NCBI GenBank assembly: GCA_028382965.1
Contig: JAOEUK010000001.1
Location: 407,001 to 471,000 of the forward strand
Length of the DNA: 64,000 nucleotides
From: Candidatus Puniceispirillum sp.
GTDB lineage: Bacteria; Pseudomonadota; Alphaproteobacteria; Puniceispirillales; Puniceispirillaceae
Direction: 5' to 3'
A model generated the notes under the pieces. That model did no database searches and had not been told where the DNA came from. It worked only from the letters and a program-made list of their open reading frames with translations. The translations under genes and the position numbers were made by a program. Of this stretch, positions 19,102-27,989 are shown piece after piece. How positions within the stretch are numbered: position 1 is the stretch's first letter; each line of letters starts with the position of its first letter.

Positions 19102-20114
19102 TAGCTTACCCCCTTTATTCGAACACGCGGGTCAAGCACTGAGTAAAGAATATCCACAATCAAGTTTAGCGTGACAAAAATCACTACGATGATCATGAGA
19201 TAAGCTACGATAATCGGTCGATCTAAATTATAAATTGAATCAATGATAAGTTTGCCCATGCCGGGCCAGGCAAAAACTGTTTCGGTTACAGTTGAGAATG
19301 CAATAAGAGAACCAAATTCAAGACCAATGATTGTTACAACAGGGATCATGATATTTTTTAAAACGTGAACACGAACCACACGTGTCTCTGACACCCCTTT
19401 GGCGCGCGCAAATTTAATATAATCTTGGAGTATCACTTCCCGTGTTCCAGCGCGTGCTAGTCGAATGACTGATGAAAGCTTAAATAAGGCTAGATTGAAT
19501 GCAGGTAAAAATAGGTGAGAAAGACCATCTAATGTAAAAATTGAACTTGTGACTCCAAAGTATGTAGCTACCTCACCTCTGCCGGTTGAGGGCAACCAAC
19601 CAAGGCTCACAGAAAAAAACATTATCAAGATTATCCCAACCCAAAATGTAGGCATAGAGAAGCCCAAAATAGAACCTGCCATAATTGTCCGGCTAACTTT
19701 GCTCTCTGGCTTTAAGCCCGCATAGACGCCTAAAGGGATTCCAAAAACAACAGCCATAAACAATGAAAATAGAGCCAGCTCCATTGTTGCAGGCATACGC
19801 TGTATTATCAGCTTTAATGCTGGTTCACCGAATATGAATGACCGACCAAGATCACCCTGAAATGCATTTACAACAAAATACCAATATTGTTCACTTACTG
19901 GACGATCTAGACCAAGTTCTCGGATGACCCGATCTATTTCCATTTGATCAGCTTCAGGGTTTATTAGCATGTCCACTGGGTCACCAACTAGGTTGACTCC
20001 TGCGAATACGATTAATGACATCACAAAAAGAACAATTATGCTTTGGAATGATCTTGTGAGAATAAATGAGGTCATTTGGTTACCCAAAAATAAGGTGGGT
20101 TTCACATTGCTCAA
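19101..20114 (-). CDS. Dipeptide ABC transporter permease (OppB/DppB-like)
   Basis: GLDRPVSEQYWYFV, DYIKFARAKG, ETVFAWPGMGKL; likely true start ATG at 20075. Confidence 0.9.
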   Translation of the reverse strand: MSNVKPTLFLGNQMTSFILTRSFQSIIVLFVMSLIVFAGVNLVGDPVDMLINPEADQMEIDRVIRELGLDRPVSEQYWYFVVNAFQGDLGRSFIFGEPALKLIIQRMPATMELALFSLFMAVVFGIPLGVYAGLKPESKVSRTIMAGSILGFSMPTFWVGIILIMFFSVSLGWLPSTGRGEVATYFGVTSSIFTLDGLSHLFLPAFNLALFKLSSVIRLARAGTREVILQDYIKFARAKGVSETRVVRVHVLKNIMIPVVTIIGLEFGSLIAFSTVTETVFAWPGMGKLIIDSIYNLDRPIIVAYLMIIVVIFVTLNLIVDILYSVLDPRVRIKGVS

Positions 20115-20134
20115 TACTAATTGAGCAATGTGAA
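20101..20134 (-). other. Strong intercistronic stem-loop between SBP and permease
   Basis: TTCACATTGCTCAA-TACTAA-TTGAGCAATGTGAA: 14-bp perfect stem, 6-nt loop. Confidence 0.75.
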
Positions 20135-20154
20135 GTTAAAGTTTCATTGGAGAT

Positions 20155-21735
20155 CTAATTCCCTGACAGGCCAGTAACAATAGTGCGCTCATCAGTACGC
20201 GGCAGGTATTTGTAACCGGCTTTTGCTGCCCAAGTATTTACCTGATAATGCATTGGGATAACGCCATAGTTTTCGCCAACAGCTTTTTCGGTTGCTTGTG
20301 CAAGCAGTTTTCCGCGTGCATCAGAATCAACCGTTGCAAGGGCTTTTTTAACAAGTTTATCTACTTCTGCATCAGAGTGACGACCACGGTTGGCTGCGCC
20401 AAGACCTTTTGACTTGTCATATGTGTGAAGAAGAGCTTTTAGAGGAGAAGATGCTTCACCAGATCCTGCACCCCATCCGAGAAGCATAAAGCTAAACTCA
20501 GGCGACTTATTTGGCCCTCCTCTTGAGGCGCGTTTGAAGTAAACGGCTTTAGGCATGGTTTCAACGCTCGCGGCGATTCCAACACGGTTTAACATTTGAG
20601 CAAGAGCCTCGGCAATTTTTGCATCATTAATGTAACGATCATTTGGCCCATGAATAGTCATCTTAAAGCCATCAGGATACCCTGCTTCTGCCATTAATTT
20701 TTTGGCCATTTTTGTGTCGTAAGGGTCAGCCTTCATGTTCGGAGACACACCGTGAAAGCCAGCCGGTAAAAGTTGTCCAGCTTTTACAGCTATTCCTTCC
20801 ATAACCCGCGAAACAATAGCATCACGGTTAATAGAAAGAGAAATTGCTTTGCGAACCCTAACATCCATCAACGGGTTCTTAATTGGGCTTCCATCTTTTG
20901 CTGTAATATGAGGTGAATTCTCGCGGAATTGATCCATATGTAGATAGATCACGCGGTTCGAGGGACCACTACTTAGTTGCACATTTTTATCACTTTTTAA
21001 GCGAGCAACATCCAGTGGTGGAACGTTATCAATGAAGTCAACATCACCCGCTAGCAAAGCTGATATTCGTGCAGGACCAGCTTTAATTGGCTTGAATATC
21101 ACATTGTCAAATGTCGCCTTGGCACCATGATAAGAATCATTGCGCTTAAGGACGATTCGATCTCCCGGGACCCACTCAACAAATTTGTATGGGCCAGTGC
21201 CAATCGTAGCTTTACCGCTGTTGTAATCTTCAGTGGTAGCTCCCTTGCCAACCGTGGCTGAGATGATTTTGACAGTACTCAAATCATTTGGCATTAGCGG
21301 GTAAGGCTTCTCAGTTTTTACATGAATTGTGTAGTCATCAACCTTTGAGAAGGTTTTGCCCTTCAGGTAGGTGACAAAGCTAGATGGAGAATTTGGAACA
21401 TTTTGCGCCCGATCAACTGTAAACATAACATCGTCCGCGTTGAAGTTACTTCCATCATGCCATTTAACACCTTTGCGAAGTTTAAATTCCCAAGTGGTCT
21501 CATTAATAGGTTTCCAAGAAACAGCGAGATCTGGATAGTGTTGCTGGTTCTCGTCACTTCCCACTAATTGGCCAAAAATATGGGTGGCAAAACCGTTATT
21601 AGGGCCTAGGTTGTGGTAATGTGGATCGATTGAGCTTGGTTCTGACTTCAAACCAACGCGCAAATCTGCTGCATTGGCAGAAACTGACAAGCCGATTGCT
21701 GCAATGCTAAGAGTTAAAAAACGTGTAAATTTCAT
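20155..21735 (-). CDS. Peptide ABC transporter substrate-binding protein (DppA-like, SBP family 5)
   Basis: Signal peptide MKFTRFLTLSIAAIGLSVSANA, EPSSIDPHYHN, FKLRKGVKWHDG; start 21735 with SD GGGAGGG. Confidence 0.9.
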   Translation of the reverse strand: MKFTRFLTLSIAAIGLSVSANAADLRVGLKSEPSSIDPHYHNLGPNNGFATHIFGQLVGSDENQQHYPDLAVSWKPINETTWEFKLRKGVKWHDGSNFNADDVMFTVDRAQNVPNSPSSFVTYLKGKTFSKVDDYTIHVKTEKPYPLMPNDLSTVKIISATVGKGATTEDYNSGKATIGTGPYKFVEWVPGDRIVLKRNDSYHGAKATFDNVIFKPIKAGPARISALLAGDVDFIDNVPPLDVARLKSDKNVQLSSGPSNRVIYLHMDQFRENSPHITAKDGSPIKNPLMDVRVRKAISLSINRDAIVSRVMEGIAVKAGQLLPAGFHGVSPNMKADPYDTKMAKKLMAEAGYPDGFKMTIHGPNDRYINDAKIAEALAQMLNRVGIAASVETMPKAVYFKRASRGGPNKSPEFSFMLLGWGAGSGEASSPLKALLHTYDKSKGLGAANRGRHSDAEVDKLVKKALATVDSDARGKLLAQATEKAVGENYGVIPMHYQVNTWAAKAGYKYLPRTDERTIVTGLSGN

Positions 21736-21867
21736 TCGACCCTCCCATTTGGTCATATTTATTGCGGTCTTGAAAATAACCGCGTAGTAAAACCTTGTTA
21801 CATTATAAATCTTTTGTCTACAAAGTTTTAAGTACATTCATAAAGTTGTTTTGTAGGTGAGGTCAGT

Positions 21868-22710
21868 ATGACAAAAATTGTTAACGTTATGTCATTTTTG
21901 CCGCCTGCCTCTAAATACTATAATGGAAAAAGTCATGTTGAAACTACATATCGAATTTATCAACCTGATAATACTCCCGACAACCATCCTGTGTTGGTTT
22001 TCCTACATGGTTTTAATGGCAGCAGTAAAAGCTGGGCTTATCAGTTTTCTCACTTTGTTGGGCATACCATCATTGCTATTGATGCACCTGGATTTGGTGG
22101 CTCGCAAACCTTTGAAGGTGACATGTTGGCAGTGGCGGATGAGACTGCAGAACTGATTAAAAGTCTTGTTGATAAAAAAGTAGTGATTATTGGCCATTCA
22201 ATGGGCGGAATGCTTGGACAAGTTCTTGCAGCTAAACACGCAAATTTATGTTCAGCTTTAATTTTGTCATGCACCCACAAGGGTCGTGCTCAGCCAAAAG
22301 ACACACCTCTTGACGTGGCCACAATGGAACGAATACAGCAACGAAATGTTTTGGATGATAAAGAATATGGGGAGTTGCGTGTTGGTAAAATGCTCAAGGG
22401 AGTAATTGCACCAGATATATTTAAATTTTTGACCATTGTGGCAGGAGAGATCAGAGTTGGTGGTATTCGTTCAGGTGGCTTAAATATGCTTAACTTGGAC
22501 ACAACAAACTTGCTTAGTGAGATTTCTATTCCAACTGCTATTTTTACGGCGGAGAATGACATTGTTGTTTCACTTGAAGCAGCTGCAGCCCTGAAAGCAG
22601 GGTTACCAAACGCGTACAAAATTCAACTGTCTGATGTTGGTCATGCACCGTATTGTGAAAATGCGACTAGTTTTAATGCGGCAATCGAAAAATTTATTGG
22701 AACGATTTAA
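21868..22710 (+). CDS. Alpha/beta hydrolase
   Basis: LVFLHGFNGSSKSW, IIGHSMGGMLGQ, DVGHAPYCENA. Confidence 0.82.
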   Translation: MTKIVNVMSFLPPASKYYNGKSHVETTYRIYQPDNTPDNHPVLVFLHGFNGSSKSWAYQFSHFVGHTIIAIDAPGFGGSQTFEGDMLAVADETAELIKSLVDKKVVIIGHSMGGMLGQVLAAKHANLCSALILSCTHKGRAQPKDTPLDVATMERIQQRNVLDDKEYGELRVGKMLKGVIAPDIFKFLTIVAGEIRVGGIRSGGLNMLNLDTTNLLSEISIPTAIFTAENDIVVSLEAAAALKAGLPNAYKIQLSDVGHAPYCENATSFNAAIEKFIGTI

Positions 22711-22740
22711 GTTAATCGTATAGGTGGTATAAAAGAGCAA

Positions 22741-23943
22741 ATGAACGCATTCAAACTTCGTCCTTTTGTAATTTATTTTTTGACTAATACAATGTCATTG
22801 CTTGGCACCTGGATTCAAAAAGTTGGGCTTGGTTGGCTAACTTGGCAAATTACTGAATCTACTTTTTGGACAAGTTTTGTTTCAATTGCTTTAATGGCGC
22901 CAGTTGGCATCATTGGTCCATTCATTGCAGTTTATGCCGAAAGCTGGGACATGCGCCGAGCTTTTTTATATACAAAAATCTCAATGATGTTGGTAAGCGC
23001 CCTGATTTTTTTATTGCAATATCTTGATATGCATAACTTACCTACGCTGCTTGCTACATCTTTAACACTTGGTTTTCTGAGCGCTGTTCACCACCCCATT
23101 CGACTGGTTTTCATTTCAATTGTTGTTCCAAGATCACATTTAGCCAGTGCTATTGGGCTGAGTTCGGTGTCTTGGAATATGTCAAGAGTGGTTGGACCAG
23201 GTGTTGCAGGATTTGCAATCGTTATTTTGGGACTTGCCAATACATTTGGTCTTGCAGTGATTTTTTACATACCATTGATTGTAGCGTTAGCTCTGTTACC
23301 TTTAGAAACGCGGGCGAAAGCAAAGCCAAATTCCGAACGTTTTTTACAAAAGCTGCTTGATGGTGGTCGCGTGGCTCTTAGTACACCACTTATTTTTACA
23401 GCATTATGCATTGTTGCGATTAATAGTTTTTTTGTACGAGGTGTATTAGAAATTCAACCAGCAGTTGTTGGCCAAATTCTGGGCGGTGATAGTAAAGCGC
23501 TAGCAACAGTTACTGCTGCAGCTGGGATTGGTGCTTTGTTCGCATCAGTCTGGATTGGGCTTGGTAAACTATCACCAAATTTTATTCAACGTTGTCTTTG
23601 GCCAATGATGTTTGTTGGACTCTTTGGAACCGCTGTTCTCAATATAGCAGGCGCGTTAGTTCCAATGAGTCTCATATTTGTTTTGACTGGGTTTACAGCC
23701 ACTGTTACGGGGATTGGAGCTCAGACGTTAATTCAGCTAGACGTAAAAGAGGAATATCGTGCGCGCGTGATGACCTGGTGGTCTAGTGTATCATTTGGCA
23801 GTTTAACAATTGGGGGTATTACAATTGGCTTTCTTGGTGATTTTGTACCAATTGAAGATGCAATTTTAATGGTGATGGTACCCTGTGGCGCAGTGGCTTT
23901 CCTTGTTTTGACTAAATTGCCCCTTTCGCGTTGGTACCGCTAA
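22741..23943 (+). CDS. MFS transporter (multi-TM)
   Basis: 400 aa multi-TM, GTWIQKVGLGWLTWQITEST typical of MFS proteins of this group. Confidence 0.8.
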   Translation: MNAFKLRPFVIYFLTNTMSLLGTWIQKVGLGWLTWQITESTFWTSFVSIALMAPVGIIGPFIAVYAESWDMRRAFLYTKISMMLVSALIFLLQYLDMHNLPTLLATSLTLGFLSAVHHPIRLVFISIVVPRSHLASAIGLSSVSWNMSRVVGPGVAGFAIVILGLANTFGLAVIFYIPLIVALALLPLETRAKAKPNSERFLQKLLDGGRVALSTPLIFTALCIVAINSFFVRGVLEIQPAVVGQILGGDSKALATVTAAAGIGALFASVWIGLGKLSPNFIQRCLWPMMFVGLFGTAVLNIAGALVPMSLIFVLTGFTATVTGIGAQTLIQLDVKEEYRARVMTWWSSVSFGSLTIGGITIGFLGDFVPIEDAILMVMVPCGAVAFLVLTKLPLSRWYR

Positions 23944-24298
23944 GTATCAATTTTATTGCCCTGTGTTCAGGGTAACTAGATAGACGTGCAGCCTTACAAT
24001 GTAACGCAACTGGAACAAAGATATTGCTTAAGCCTTGCATTGCCTGACATATTCAAAGACACAAATATTTTTTATATATAAAATGTGGTCTCTTTGGCGG
24101 AGCCCCAATCAAAGGTCTTTTCATAATCTATACTGCCACCAAAGAATTGCTTATTTCTCCCTACGGTGTTTGCGTAAACTAAGAAATCAATAATTTAGCA
24201 AAGTGAAAATATATTGTTTAGAGCGGCAGAAAATTGTTGTATCAAGTGCAGGAATTTTAGTGATGCTCATCATTTTATAGGTCGAGTGGGAGAAAAGT

Positions 24299-25411
24299 AT
24301 GCCAACTACCGTTAATAGCTGGAATGAATGGGATCCGCTGAAACATGTGATTGTTGGTTGTGCCGATGATTGCCACATCCCACCGGAAGAACCAGCGCTG
24401 GAAGCAAAGGTGCCGGAAGATAGTGATATGCGGGGCCAGTGGGGGCGCCGCCCACAAGAGACCATAGACCGAGCAAATGAATTGCTTAATAATTTTGCCA
24501 GCATGCTTGAAACACGCGGAGTGAAGGTTGATCGTCCAACTCCGATAGATTTTTCTCAGCCAGCAACAACGCCTGATTTTAATACTGATAGCCAGTTTGG
24601 TTGTATGCCACCACGCGATGTATTGCTAACAGTGGGCAATGAAATTCTGGAAGCCACAATGTCATATAGGTGCCGGTGGTTTGAATACCTTTGCTACAGA
24701 CCTTTAATGCAAAAATATTGGAATGAAGATCCAAACTTTAGGCATGAGGCAGCCCCAAAACCACGTCTGACGGATGTTGACTATCGTCCTGATTATCTAT
24801 CAGAAAAGATTGGTGATGAAAAACGCTTACAATGGGCTGCTGAGAAGTTTTTTGTGACGACTGAAGAAGAGCCATTATTTGATGCTGCGGATGTCTTGCG
24901 TTTTGGAAAAGACTTAGTCGTTCAACATGGCTTTACAACTAATTTAAAAGGTATTGAATGGATCAGAAGGCATTTCCCTGAACACCGCGTTCACGCAGTT
25001 AATTTTCCGGGTGACCCTTATCCAATTCACATTGACGCCACTTTTACACCATTGCGCCCAGGGTTGATACTAAACAATCCACAACGCCGCCTTCCAGAAG
25101 AACAGCGGCGCATGTTTAATGATAATGGATGGGAAATTATTGATGCTGCGCAGCCTGCGCACAATTCGCCACCCGCCTTGTGTTATTCATCTGTGTGGTT
25201 GAGCATGAATGTTCTCGTTTTGGATCCAAAAACTGTTTGTGTCGAAAAATCAGAAGTTTATCAGGCTGAGCAGATGGATAAGCTTGGGATGAATGTTATT
25301 GAAGTAGATTTGCGTGATGCCTACGCGTTTGGTGGTGGTTTGCATTGTTGTACAGCTGATGTTTATCGTGATGGCGGACTTGAAGATTATTTTCCTAAGC
25401 AGGTTAAGTGA
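24299..25411 (+). CDS. Amidinotransferase (AGAT/StrB-like)
   Basis: Catalytic context as in arginine:glycine amidinotransferase: EPLFDAADVLRFGKD (Asp), PIHIDATFTPLRPGLILNNP (His), GGGLHCCTADVYRDG (Cys). Confidence 0.88.
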   Translation: MPTTVNSWNEWDPLKHVIVGCADDCHIPPEEPALEAKVPEDSDMRGQWGRRPQETIDRANELLNNFASMLETRGVKVDRPTPIDFSQPATTPDFNTDSQFGCMPPRDVLLTVGNEILEATMSYRCRWFEYLCYRPLMQKYWNEDPNFRHEAAPKPRLTDVDYRPDYLSEKIGDEKRLQWAAEKFFVTTEEEPLFDAADVLRFGKDLVVQHGFTTNLKGIEWIRRHFPEHRVHAVNFPGDPYPIHIDATFTPLRPGLILNNPQRRLPEEQRRMFNDNGWEIIDAAQPAHNSPPALCYSSVWLSMNVLVLDPKTVCVEKSEVYQAEQMDKLGMNVIEVDLRDAYAFGGGLHCCTADVYRDGGLEDYFPKQVK

Positions 25412-25456
25412 CAACTGAAAAGTTTTGCCAGTTAAAATTTAAGATAAAGGACAGAA

Positions 25457-26662
25457 GTGATGAAAGAAGTGCGGTTCAGTAAACCATTTACTCAGCAGGA
25501 GGCGATTCCAGATTCTGGTATAGCGCGAGCTTTAGATATCTTAAAAACAGGTCGGTTGCACCGTTATAATTTATTGCCTGATGAAGTTGGTGATGCAGCA
25601 GCCTTAGAAATGGAGTATGCCAAATGGCAGGAAGTGGATTACTGTGTGGCCTGCACTTCTGGAGGCTATGCTATCCAGCTTGCATTGCGGATTTGTGGTG
25701 TTAAACCCGGCGATAAGGTGCTGGCAAATGCCTACACACTAGCGCCTGTCCCTGGAGCGATCCACAATGTTGGAGGAGTTCCAATTTTAGTTGATATTGA
25801 TGATAACTATCACATTGATTGTAATGATCTGGCAGTAAAAGCGTTAGAAAGTGGCGCAAAGTATTTGTTACTGTCCTATATGCGTGGACATATTCCAGAC
25901 ATGGATAAATTGCTTACAGTTTGTAATACACATGACATTTGCCTAATTGAGGATTGCGCTCATACGATGGGTGCCAAATGGCGTGGAGTTCGCTCGGGTA
26001 ATTTTGGCAAGGTAGCGGCATTCTCTACGCAGACCTATAAGCACATGAATTCTGGTGAAGGTGGATTTTTGACAACTAATGATCCTGAGCTGGCAGCACG
26101 GGCGGTTGTTTCGTCAGGATCATATATGCTGTATGGACGCCACGGAGCAATTCCAGCAGAAGACGTGTTCCAGAAGGTACGCCTTCACGCACCAAATTAT
26201 TCAGGACGTATGGATCATATGCGTGCTGCAATCCTACGCGCTCAGTTGCCCGGCCTTGAGAATAACCTAGCCAGGTGGAACCAGCTTTATGACCGCCTTC
26301 ATGCTCATCTTTCAGCAATGATAGGTGTGATGATTCCAACGCGCAAACAAGATGAGTTTTATGTGGGCTCATCAATCCAGTTTCGTGCGGAAGGACTAGC
26401 TGCATCAATGATACCTGATTTTGTTGCGGGTTGCGCCAAACGTGGGGTTGAATTGAAATGGTTTGGCGATGATGAGCCAAAAGCCTTTACCAGCCGTTAT
26501 GATAGCTGGCGCTATATTGATGATATTCCAGTGTTACCAACAACACTGCGTGTTCTAGAAAAAACCCTAGATATGCGGGTGCCGCTAACTTTTTCAGTTG
26601 ATGATTGTGATGTAATTGCGACGATCATTGATGATGAATTGAGCCGGCTTAGGGTTAATTAG
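25457..26662 (+). CDS. DegT/DnrJ/EryC1/StrS-type PLP-dependent aminotransferase
   Basis: VACTSGGYAIQLALRICGVKPGDKVLANAYT, IEDCAHTMGAKWRG, FSTQTYKHMNSGEGG with the presumptive PLP lysine. Confidence 0.85.
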   Translation: MMKEVRFSKPFTQQEAIPDSGIARALDILKTGRLHRYNLLPDEVGDAAALEMEYAKWQEVDYCVACTSGGYAIQLALRICGVKPGDKVLANAYTLAPVPGAIHNVGGVPILVDIDDNYHIDCNDLAVKALESGAKYLLLSYMRGHIPDMDKLLTVCNTHDICLIEDCAHTMGAKWRGVRSGNFGKVAAFSTQTYKHMNSGEGGFLTTNDPELAARAVVSSGSYMLYGRHGAIPAEDVFQKVRLHAPNYSGRMDHMRAAILRAQLPGLENNLARWNQLYDRLHAHLSAMIGVMIPTRKQDEFYVGSSIQFRAEGLAASMIPDFVAGCAKRGVELKWFGDDEPKAFTSRYDSWRYIDDIPVLPTTLRVLEKTLDMRVPLTFSVDDCDVIATIIDDELSRLRVN

Positions 26663-26735
26663 GCGATCAATTATAAATGCTGGCATAAATTAAAAGTTTC
26701 TTTTATGGATTCCTAATGTTTAAAGATTGTAATAG

Positions 26736-27812
26736 ATGAACCGGTATAAAGTTGCATCAATTCCAGGGGATGGGATTGGCTTGGAAGTGATTGGCGCAGG
26801 CCTTCGCGTTCTTGATACTCTTGCAGAACGTGATGGTGGATTCTCTCTTGATGTTACTAGCTTTGACTGGGGTAGTGATCGTTACAAGCGAGAAGGGAGC
26901 TTAATGCCAGTTGATGGAGCTGAAGAGCTTCGTGGTTTTGATGCTATTCTCTTTGGGGCCGTTGGTGTGCCTGATCTTCCTGACCATTTGACGCTTTGGG
27001 GTTTGCGGCTGAGTATATGTCAACCGCTTGATCAATATGCAAATGTTCGCCCAACGCGTATTTTGCCCGGAATCAAAAGCCCGCTGTCTGGGGTCACTGT
27101 AAAAGACCTAGACTGGGTAATCGTACGTGAAAATTCTGAAGGAGAATATTCAGGGCAAGGTGGGCGTAGCCATCGTGGCCAGCCGCATGAAATTGCAACA
27201 GACCTCTCAGTTTTTACCCGAGTTGGAGTTGAGCGTGTGATGCGTTATGCATTTAAATTGGCAAGGTCTCGGCCCCGAAAATTGTTGACCATTGTGACAA
27301 AGTCAAATGCGCAACGGCACGGTATGGTAATGTGGGATGAGATTGCAATCGAGGTTGCAGAGGACTTTCCAGATGTGACATGGGATAAAATTCTTGTTGA
27401 CGCAATGACTGTGAGAATGACCATTAAGCCTGAAACACTTGATACGATCGTTGCCACTAATTTGCATGCGGATATACTGTCTGATCTCGCGGCTGCATTA
27501 GCTGGATCAATCGGGGTTGCGCCAACAGCCAACCTTAATCCAGAGCGCACTGCCCCATCAATGTTTGAACCTATTCATGGATCCGCCTTTGACATTATGG
27601 GTAAAGGCATTGCCAACCCAGTTGCAACGTTCTGGAGTGCCTCGATGATGCTTGATCACATTGGTGAGAAGGCAGCGGCAGTCCGGTTGATGGAAGCAAT
27701 TGAAACTGTCACAGCCAATCCAAATTTCCACACACCTGATCTTGGCGGTGTGGCCACCACTAATGAGGTGACTGATGCAATCATTGATGTGATTCGTACC
27801 CGCAACATCTAG
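26736..27812 (+). CDS. Tartrate dehydrogenase / isopropylmalate dehydrogenase-family decarboxylating dehydrogenase
   Basis: IPGDGIGLEVI, VRENSEGEYSGQGG, TNLHADILSDLAAALAGSIGVAPTANL, PIHGSAFDIMGKGIANP. Confidence 0.85.
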   Translation: MNRYKVASIPGDGIGLEVIGAGLRVLDTLAERDGGFSLDVTSFDWGSDRYKREGSLMPVDGAEELRGFDAILFGAVGVPDLPDHLTLWGLRLSICQPLDQYANVRPTRILPGIKSPLSGVTVKDLDWVIVRENSEGEYSGQGGRSHRGQPHEIATDLSVFTRVGVERVMRYAFKLARSRPRKLLTIVTKSNAQRHGMVMWDEIAIEVAEDFPDVTWDKILVDAMTVRMTIKPETLDTIVATNLHADILSDLAAALAGSIGVAPTANLNPERTAPSMFEPIHGSAFDIMGKGIANPVATFWSASMMLDHIGEKAAAVRLMEAIETVTANPNFHTPDLGGVATTNEVTDAIIDVIRTRNI

Positions 27813-27989
27813 ACTTTAGCCAGCTAAACAGAAAGAGTCTCGGCCTCATATGCTAAGTTTTTTTATGGAAAAGGGTTTTTTGCACAAATAGTTAGACCGC
27901 TATTTGGGCTTCAGACTTTATTGTATGACTTGCATATTTTTGTAGCCTTTGGTGGTATAGATTGTTTAGACAAGATTGGGGGAAATATT

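Noticed and set aside
26076-26480. 134-aa minus-strand ORF
   Set aside because: Antisense to the StrS-type aminotransferase; no domain motif; no ribosome site recognised.
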